Shown here piece by piece: positions 1 to 8,400 of a stretch of DNA of 64,000 nucleotides. A program made the position numbers and the translations under genes. The notes under the pieces were generated by a model. It did not search any database. It was given only the letters and a program-made list of their open reading frames with translations, and was not told the origin of the DNA. Numbering within the stretch: the first letter of the stretch is position 1; the number at the start of each line of letters is the position of its first letter. The stretch comes from Gallionellaceae bacterium (GTDB taxonomy: Bacteria; Pseudomonadota; Gammaproteobacteria; Burkholderiales; Thiobacillaceae), in contig JAQTLN010000004.1 in assembly GCA_028714875.1 (NCBI GenBank), forward strand, positions 1 through 64,000. The letters are read 5' to 3'.

Positions 1-4
1 AGTG

Positions 5-38
5 CGTCATCCCGGCGAGGAGGCTCGCCGGGATGACG
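5..38. repeat. Palindromic hairpin repeat, 15-bp arms
   Basis: Positions 5-19 and 24-38 are perfect inverted copies (CGTCATCCCGGCGAG and its complement) around a 4-nt loop. This is a common intergenic hairpin type in proteobacteria. It lies upstream of the two-partner secretion operon and could act as a terminator for whatever lies to the left; no T-run is visible. Confidence 0.7.
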
Positions 39-46
39 GCAACAAT

Positions 47-81
47 GCGAGAAGCGATGCCTGCGAGGCATCGCTTCTCGC
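47..81. repeat. Second hairpin upstream of the tpsB gene
   Basis: Perfect 15-bp inverted arms (47-61 and 67-81, GCGAGAAGCGATGCC) flank a 5-nt loop. It is immediately downstream of the first hairpin and about 40 bp ahead of the tpsB start, so it lies in the likely leader of the operon. Confidence 0.65.
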
Positions 82-123
82 ATGGCAAGAAAATAAAAAT
101 GAATCCGGGAAGGTTCAAACGAT

Positions 124-1908
124 ATGGGATACCACACCACCGCGCCTGTGCGCGATGTGCCGGGCGTTGTCGCCAAGGCATCGCCACGCAGTCGGTCTCA
201 ACGACAATTACGTCAAGCCAGCCTGATTGGGGTACTGGGGCTGCTGTTGGCCATGGTCGTCGCCTGCCCGGCGGATGACTTCTCGCAAACGCTAACCACA
301 CGGGAAACGCTACGCCAACAAGAGCGTGACCAGCGGCTCCAGCCGCGCGCGCCCGACGCGCGCCTGGAACCACCCATTTCGCGCGCGGAGCCGGAACGGT
401 TTCCCGCGAACGAAACGCCCTGCTTCGACATCAACCGCATCGAACTCGTGGGAGAGGCCGCCGCGCAATTTCAATGGGCGCTGGCCACCGCCGATCTGCC
501 CGGCAACACGGCCACCGGACGCTGCCTGGGCGCGGGTGGCATCAATCTCCTGATGAAGCGCATCCAGAACGCCATCGTCGCGCGTGGCTACGTCACCACG
601 CGCGTACTGGCCGCGCCGCAAGACCTCAAAACTGGCCTCCTCCGATTGACCCTCATACCCGGTCGCATCCGCGCCATCCGCTTTGCCGAAGGCACGGATG
701 CCCGCGCCACTCGCTGGAACGCATTCCCCGCCGCCCCCGGCGACCTGCTCGACCTGCGCGACATCGAGCAAGCCCTGGATAACTTCAAACGGCTACCCAC
801 CGCCGAAGCCGACATCCAGATCGCCCCGGCTGAAGAAACCGGCGCCGTCCCCGGCGAGAGCGACCTCATCGTCGCCTGGAAGCAAGCGTTTCCCTGGCGC
901 GTCAACCTGTTCGCCGACGATTCCGGCGCCAAAGCCACCGGAAAATACCAGGGCGGCGCCACCTTCTCCTACGACCACTGGTGGACGCTCAACGACCTCT
1001 TCTATCTCAGCCTCAACCATGACCTGGGCGGCGGCGAGCCGGGCCGCCACGGCACGCGCGGCTACAGCGCGCATTACTCGCTGCCGTTCGGCGACTGGCT
1101 GCTCAGCCTCTCCGGCGGCAAAAGCCGCTACTACCAATCGGTTCCCGGTCCCGGCCTGACCAATATTTACAGCGGCGAAAGCCATACCGGCGAAATCAAA
1201 ATCGGGCGCCTGATCCACCGCGACGCCACGAGCAAGACCGGCGCCAGCCTGAGTGGCTGGCTGCGCAGCTCGAAAAACACCATCAACGACGTCGAAGTCG
1301 AGCCACAACGCCGCCGCATGGCCGGCTGGGAACTGGGGCTCTCGCACCGCCGCTTCCTCGCGGCCGCCACCCTCGACGGCAACCTCGCCTACCGGCGCGG
1401 CACCGGCGCCTACGGATCACTTCGCGCACCGGAAGAAAATTTCGGCGAAGGCACCGCGCGCCCCCGCCTGATCAGCGCGGAAGCGCAACTCGACCTGCCG
1501 TTCAGCCTGGGGGAACAACGTCTGCGCTACAACGGCCGCTGGCGCGCGCAATGGAACGCAACCCCGCTGGTGCCGCAAGACCGCTTCGCCATCGGCGGGC
1601 GCTACAGCGTGCGCGGCTTTGATGGTGAGAACAGCCTCTCGGGTGATCGCGGCTGGTTCCTCCGCAACGACCTCGCGCTCACGCTCACACCAGGCCACGA
1701 GTTTTACCTCGGCATCGACCACGGCGAAGTCGGCGGCCCCGCCGGCGCCGGCCTCATCGGCACGCGGCTCAGCGGTGCCGTTCTCGGCCTGCGCGGCGGC
1801 TACAAAGGCTTCGCCTGGGATGTATTCGCCGGTCGGCCGCTCGCAAGACCCCAAGGCTTTGCGGCCCCCGATCCTGTTCTCGGTTTCCGTCTCAACTGGT
1901 CTCCATGA
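124..1908 (+). CDS. Two-partner secretion outer-membrane transporter (TpsB; ShlB/FhaC/CdiB family)
   Basis: A 594-residue Omp85-superfamily pore that would export the large exoprotein encoded downstream. The N-terminus is basic, then hydrophobic (about residues 30-50), consistent with a signal peptide. A stretch rich in Arg, Gln and Glu follows, as in the FhaC plug helix, then POTRA-like sequence (about 85-260) and a C-terminal beta-barrel. The conserved Omp85 motif VRGF is present near residue 497 in a GGRYSVRGFDGE context. Length fits the family (about 550-600). An AAGG lies about 11 nt before the ATG. The stop overlaps the next start as ATGA (1905-1908), indicating translational coupling with the acyltransferase and exoprotein. 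Confidence 0.93.
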   Translation: MGYHTTAPVRDVPGVVAKASPRSRSQRQLRQASLIGVLGLLLAMVVACPADDFSQTLTTRETLRQQERDQRLQPRAPDARLEPPISRAEPERFPANETPCFDINRIELVGEAAAQFQWALATADLPGNTATGRCLGAGGINLLMKRIQNAIVARGYVTTRVLAAPQDLKTGLLRLTLIPGRIRAIRFAEGTDARATRWNAFPAAPGDLLDLRDIEQALDNFKRLPTAEADIQIAPAEETGAVPGESDLIVAWKQAFPWRVNLFADDSGAKATGKYQGGATFSYDHWWTLNDLFYLSLNHDLGGGEPGRHGTRGYSAHYSLPFGDWLLSLSGGKSRYYQSVPGPGLTNIYSGESHTGEIKIGRLIHRDATSKTGASLSGWLRSSKNTINDVEVEPQRRRMAGWELGLSHRRFLAAATLDGNLAYRRGTGAYGSLRAPEENFGEGTARPRLISAEAQLDLPFSLGEQRLRYNGRWRAQWNATPLVPQDRFAIGGRYSVRGFDGENSLSGDRGWFLRNDLALTLTPGHEFYLGIDHGEVGGPAGAGLIGTRLSGAVLGLRGGYKGFAWDVFAGRPLARPQGFAAPDPVLGFRLNWSP

Positions 1909-2453
1909 GGCAGCCCATGCGTTATCGAGACTACGAAATCATCGCCCCCGGCCTTCCAGAACAAAGCGAACAAAGCTGGAGCGAAGCCGCCGCCCTCGGC
2001 TCCGCCGTCTGGCTATGGATGCATTCCGGGCAGCATCGCGACGCGCCCCTGCATACCCTATCCGTGCTTCTGCTGCCCGCCATCAAACGTCGGCAGTTCA
2101 TCCTCGTGGCGGAAGCCTCCCAGCCCGTTTTCTACCTATCCTGGGCCGAGCTCAGCGCGGAAGCGGAACAGCGCTACCTGCGCAACTCGCCGCTGCTCAT
2201 GCCCGAGGCGGATTGGCACAGCGGCGAGCGCATGTGGCTACTCGACTGGATCGCCCCGTTTGGCCACACCCGTGCCATGAGCCGGCTCCTGGAACGCCAC
2301 CTGTTCGCCAACCGTCTGGCGCGCGCCCTCTATCACCGTGGAGAAGAAAGCGGCCTGCGCGTCAAGACTTTTCGCGGCATCGCCGTCCCACCCGAAGAAG
2401 CCCGCTGGTGGTTTCAGCAAAACCCAGTCGACTCTGGTCAGGGAATGACATGA
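1905..2453 (+). CDS. HlyC/CdiC-type toxin-activating lysine acyltransferase
   Basis: A 182-residue protein that reads as a member of the RTX toxin acyltransferase family, which transfers fatty acyl groups from acyl-ACP to internal lysines of a protoxin in the cytoplasm. Visible family signatures are WLWMHSGQHR (His44, matching the HlyC catalytic His), LLPAI, a YLSWAELS block (HlyC has a CSWANLS-like block) and RMWLLDWIAPFG (Asp114, matching the HlyC catalytic Asp). No RTX toxin is nearby. The gene is locked between tpsB and the exoprotein by ATGA overlaps on both sides (1905-1908 and 2450-2453). The natural inference is that it acylates the FhaB/CdiA-like protein. HlyC-like genes beside some cdiA genes are known to me from memory; specificity here is unproven. 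Met5 (1917) is an alternative start. Confidence 0.88.
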   Translation: MRQPMRYRDYEIIAPGLPEQSEQSWSEAAALGSAVWLWMHSGQHRDAPLHTLSVLLLPAIKRRQFILVAEASQPVFYLSWAELSAEAEQRYLRNSPLLMPEADWHSGERMWLLDWIAPFGHTRAMSRLLERHLFANRLARALYHRGEESGLRVKTFRGIAVPPEEARWWFQQNPVDSGQGMT

Positions 2454-5400
2454 ACAAGCACCGTCACCGCCTCATCTACAGCCGCGCGCGCCATATGCTC
2501 ATGGCGGTTGCGGAAACCACCGCCGCGCAAGGCAAGGCCGCCGGTAGCAGCCATGCGCCCAGCGATCCCCCCGCGCGATGCGCCGCCCCGCACCCGTTTA
2601 CCCTCCGCCGCACCCTCTCCCTCGCCTTGGGCGTCCTCGCCTGGCTTCCCGTCCAAGCCCAACTCGTCCCCGACGCCGCCGCTCCCGGCAATCAGCGCGC
2701 CACCCTCCTCAACGCCGGCAACGGCGTCCCCCTCGTCAACATCCAGACCCCCGGCGCCGGCGGCGTCTCGCGCAACGCCTGGAGCCAATTCGACATCCAA
2801 ACCCAGGGCGCCATCCTCAACAACGCCCGAAGCAACGTCCAAACCCAACTTGGCGGCTGGGTTCAGGGCAACCCCTGGCTCGCCACGGGAAGCGCCCGCG
2901 TCATCCTCAACGAAGTCCACTCCGACAACCCCAGCCTGCTCAAAGGCCCCGTCGAAATCGCCGGCGACCGTGCCCAATTCATCATCGCCAACCCCGCCGG
3001 CATCACCTGCGACGGCTGCGGCTTCCTCAACGCCAACCGCGCCACCCTCACCACCGGCACCCCGGTCCTGAATGGCGGCAACCTCGACGGCTACCTCGTC
3101 CAGCGCGGCACCCTCACCATCGAAGGCGCCGGCCTCGACGCCCGCCAGGCCGACTACACCGACCTCATCGCCCGCGCCGTCCAAGTCAACGCCGGAATCT
3201 GGGCGTATCAACTCAAGGTTACGGCGGGCGCCAACCGGGTCGATGCCGAACACACCAGTGCCGCGCCGATCTTGGGCACCGGCGCGGCTCCCACCTACGC
3301 CCTCGACGTCGCCCAACTGGGTGGCATGTACGCCAACAAAATCACCCTCATCGGCACTGAAACCGGCGTGGGCGTGCGCAACGCCGGACAGATCGGCGCC
3401 GGTGTCGGCGAAATTGTCATCAGCGCCGACGGCCACCTGCAAAACAGCGGCCGCATCACAGCCGGCAGCCATCTCCGAATTGAAACCGGCGGCGGCATCC
3501 AGAACAGCGGCACGGCCTATGCCCAGGGCGACGCCCACCTCGGCACCCAGGGCGACATCGACAACAGCGGCATCCTCGCCGCCCAAGGCGACGCCACATT
3601 CACCGCCGGCGGCGGCAACAGCCGCATCGCCGGCAGCGCCGGTTCCATCCTCGGCGCCGGCATACAAAGCGACGGCAGCCTGGGAACCAGCGGTACGCTC
3701 AGCCTCGACGCCACCCAAACCATCGCGGCACAAGGGCAAAACCTCAGCGGCGGCGACCAAACGCTGACCGCGCGGAACATCGACCTCACCGGCGGCCAAA
3801 CCAGCGCGCAAAACCTCACCCTGCAAGCCAGCGCCGGCGACATCGACACCAGCGGCGCCACCCTCGCCATCCAACAAATCCTCACCGCCCGCGCCAGCCA
3901 GACCCTGCGCACGGACAACGCCGCAATCTCCGCCCACCAAATCAACGCCGGCGCGCACGATCTTTCCAACGTCCACGGCGAAATCCTCCAACTCGGCGTC
4001 GGCGACCTCACGCTCAACCTCGCCGGCGCTCTCGACAACCGCCAAGGGCGCATTGCCGGCAACAGCCGGAATCTCGACCTCAGCGTCCACAGCCTCGACA
4101 ACCGCGACGGCAAGCTCGAACACGCCGGCGGCGGCCGCTTCACGGTGAACGCCAGCACCCTGCTCGACAACGCGGGCGGCCTGATCGCCGGCAACGGCGC
4201 GCTCAACCTCAGCGTGGGCGAACTCCTCAACCAAGGCGGCAACGTACAAGCCGGCGACCTCCTCATCAGCGCCAGCGGCGCCATCGACAACCGCGCGCGC
4301 AACGGCCTCGCCGGCAAACTGGCGGCCAGCGGCAACACCACTCTCACGGCCGACAGCCTGAACAACAGCCAAGGTCAAATCAGCGCCGGACTCGCCCTCG
4401 ACCTCAGCACCGCGCACGCCCTCGACAACCGCCAAGGCCTGCTGGCCGCCAACCAACAAGTCAACCTTAGCGGCGGCCGCATCGACAACCGTGGCGGCCG
4501 CATCGGCTCGGTACAAAGCCGGGCCGTCATCACCGCCGGCGACAGCCTCGACAACGCCGCCGGGCGCATCGAAGCCGCGCAAAGCCTCGAAATCACCGCC
4601 CTCGGCCTGGTCAACCGCGACGGCGTCATCAATGGCGGCAGCCTGAAGGTGAACAGCCGGGAACAAGCCCTCGACAACACGCGCGGCCAACTCATGGCCA
4701 CCGGCGCGGCCGACAGCGGCACACTCACCCTCCAAAGCGGCGCCCTCGACAACGAAGCCGGGCTGATCCAAGCCCAAGGCGCGCTCACCATCGACACCCA
4801 CGGCCAAACGCTCAGCAACACCCACTCCGGCAACCAAGGCGGCATCCTCGGGCAAAGCCGCGTCACCCTCACCAGCGGCGCCCTCGACAACCGCGCCGGC
4901 ACGCTCGGCGGCAACGGCGCCCTCACGATCGACGGCAGCGCCATCGACAACAGCCAAAGCGGCAACATCGCCGGCGCCGCGCAACTGACGATAAACGGCG
5001 CCACCCTCGACAATCGGGGCGGCCAAATCCAGGCCCTGGGCGAGGTGGGCATCAACCTCGCCGGCAGCCTCGACAACAGCGCCAGCCTGATCCGTTCCGG
5101 TAGCACCTTGACCGTCAGCGCCAACAGCATCGTCAACCGCGACAGCGCCGGACTCGAAGGGCACTCGGTCCGCCTCAGCGCCGACCAGATCGACAACCAA
5201 AGCGGCGCCATCCTTGCCGACGATGTTCTGACCCTAAGCAGCGGCGGCAGCCTCGACAACATCCTGGGCCTGATCTCTTCCGGCGGCACGCTCACCCTGC
5301 AAGACCCCGGCGCGCAAAAAACCCTCGACATCCTCAACACCGGCGGCACCCTCATCGCCGGGCAACAGCTCGCAATCGACGCCGCCGGCCTCACTGGCGA

Positions 5401-8400
5401 CGGCAACCTCCTCAGCCTGGGCGGCCTCGCCATCCGCCTCACACAAAACTACACGCACAGCGGCCGCCTCCAGGCCGACGGCGACGCCCACCTCGAAACC
5501 GCCGGCAGCCTCGTCAACCAAGCCACCCTCCTGGCCGGCGCCGCCCTCCACCTCAAAGCCGCCAGCCTCGACAACCAGGCCGGCGGGCAAATCATCGGCA
5601 AACAGGTCACCCTCACCGCCACCGCCAGCCACACCCTCACCAATCGCGGCCTCATCAACGGCCAAGACGTCGCCATCGAAACGCCCACCCTCAACAACCT
5701 CGGCACGGGCCGCCTCTACGGCGACCACCTGGCGATTGCCGCCACCACCCTCAACAACGAAGCCGAAACCGTCGACGGGCAAACCCAAGCCCCCGTCATC
5801 GCCGCCCGCCAGCGCCTCGACCTCGGCGCGGAAACGATCACCAACCGCGAACACGCCCTGATCTTCAGCGGCGGCGACCTCGTCCTCGGCGCCGGCCTCG
5901 ACGCCGACCACCACGCCAGCGGCCAAGCCGCCACGCTGACCAACGCCAGCGCCACGATCGAAGCCCAGGGCGAGCTCGCCCTCAATGCCCGGCAAATCGA
6001 CAACAGCAACGAACACTTCAGCACCACGGTGCAAGACCTCGGCAGCGAAGCTCTCGTCGAATACCAAGGCAGCGGCTCGCCCAACCGCTACCGCGCCGGC
6101 ACCCCCGGCGTTTACGTCTACAACGACGAATCCGACCATCTCCATACCCCCGAAGGCGACCACGAAAACTGGCTCGTCTACGACTACACCCGCGCCACCA
6201 CGGAAACCCGCGTCCAAAGCAGCGACCCCGCGCAAATCCTCTCCGGCGGCGCCATGCGCCTCAGCGCCGACCGCCTCCTCAATGACAAAAGCCGGATCAT
6301 TGCCGGCGGCACCCTCAGCGCGACCCTCGGCAACCTCACCAACAGCGAAGCCACCGGCGAACGTACCACCACCGACAACGGCAGCGTCACCAACTACTGG
6401 CGCATCCACAACAAAGGCCGCGACTCCACCGGCAGCAGCTCCACCGCCTATACCCCCGCCACCACGATCCAGGCCATCACCCTCACCCCCACCGTCTACC
6501 AACAAAACACCGCCCCCAACGGCAGCGGTACCCAGATCGCCCCCCTCACCCCCGGCAACCCCACCCCAAGCCCCGGCCACGCCCAGAGCGCCAGCGTCAC
6601 CATCGACCAGCGACCCACCCCCACCCCCATCACCCAGGTCGCCGCCCTCGGCGGCAACACCGCTGGCGTCATCCGCAGCGGCGGCATCGACACCCGCGTA
6701 CCCAACAACCGCCTGTACAGCCCCAGCCCCAACCCGAATGCCGGCTACCTCATCGAAACCGACCCGGAATTCGCCAACTACCGGCAATGGCTCAGCTCCG
6801 ACGCCCTGCTCCAAGCCCTCGCCCTCGACCCCGCCACCACGCAAAAGCGCCTCGGCGACGGCTACTACGAACAAAAGCTCATCCGCGAACAAGTCGCCCA
6901 ACTCACCGGCCGAAGATACCTCGCCGGCTACACCACCGACGAAACGCAATACCAAGCCCTCATGGACAACGCCACCAGCTACGCCCGCCAAGTCAAGCTC
7001 ACCCCCGGCATCGCCCTCAGCGCCGGGCAAATGGCCGCCCTCACCAGCGACCTCGTCTGGCTGGTCGAACAAGACATCCACCTCCCCGACGGCCGCACCA
7101 CCCGCGCCCTCGTCCCGCAACTCTACGTCCGCGTCCAGGACGGCGACCTGCAAGCCAGCGGCGCCCTCATCGCCGCGGACAGCATCAACCTCGACCTCAC
7201 GGAAACCCTCAGCAACAGCGGCACCATCGCCGGGCGCAACGTGGTGTCGCTCACCGCCGACACCCTCAAAAACCTCGGTGGCCGCCTCAGCGGCAACGAT
7301 GTTGCCCTCACGGCGCGAACCGACCTCACCCACCAAGGCGGCATAATCGAAGGCATGAACAGCCTCACCCTTAGCGCCGGGCGCGACCTCCAAGCCGCCG
7401 GCACCGTTCGCACGCAAAGCAACAGCCAAGGCAGCCGCACCAACCTCGGCCGCCTCGCCACCCTCTACGGCGGTGCCGGCGGCCTCCAACTCCTCGCCGG
7501 GCGCGACCTCGACCTCAACGCCCTGCAAGCCACCAGCGCCGGCGGCGCCCAAATCACCGCCGGGCGCGACCTGCGCCTGGGCACAGTCAGCGAAAGCAGC
7601 AGCCAAGCCCTCGCCTGGAACGCCAACAACGACCGAAACGACCGCGCCAGCCAGGAAATCGGCACCACCCTCAACACCACCGGCAGCCTCACCCTCCAAG
7701 CGGGAAACAACCTCAGCGCCCGCGCCGCCACCGCCACCAGCGGCGGCACCCTCACCGCCGGCGCCGGAAACGACCTCACCCTCCAAGCCGGCCAAAGCAG
7801 CCAAACCGTAGACGAAGCCCACCAACGCACCAGCAAAGGCTTCCTCTCCAAAAAGACCACCACCACCCGCGACACCCTGGAGCAAACCACCGCCCAAGCC
7901 ACCACCTTCAGCGGCCAGACCGTCGACCTCCAAGCCGGCCACGACCTCAAAATCACCGGCGGCAACGCCGTCTCCAACCACGGCACCACCCTCAAAGCCG
8001 GCCACGACCTCACCCTCGAAGCCGCCACCGACACCACCGTCGAAAGCCACTTCAAAGCCGAAAAGAAAACCGGCCTCTTCGGCAGCGGCGGCATCGGCAT
8101 CACGATCGGCACCCGGCAACAAAGCAGCGACAGCCAAGCCACCCAAACCACCGCCGCCGCCGGCACCGTCGGCAGCACCCAAGGCAACATCGCGATTCAA
8201 GCCGGCAAGGCCTACACCCAGACCGGCAGCGACCTCCTCGCCCCGCAAGGCGACATCGGCGTCAATGCGCAACGCATCGACATCATCGAAGCCCGCGAAA
8301 CCCGCCAAAGCCGAACCGAAACCAAGTTCAAACAAAGCGGCCTGACCCTCGCCCTGACCAGCCCGGTCATCACGGCGCTGCAAGGCGTCAACCAAACGGT

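Noticed and set aside
1619-2449. N-terminal extension of the exoprotein back into tpsB
   Set aside because: It runs out of frame through tpsB and the acyltransferase. The ATG at 2450 gives the proper extended signal peptide and ATGA overlap.
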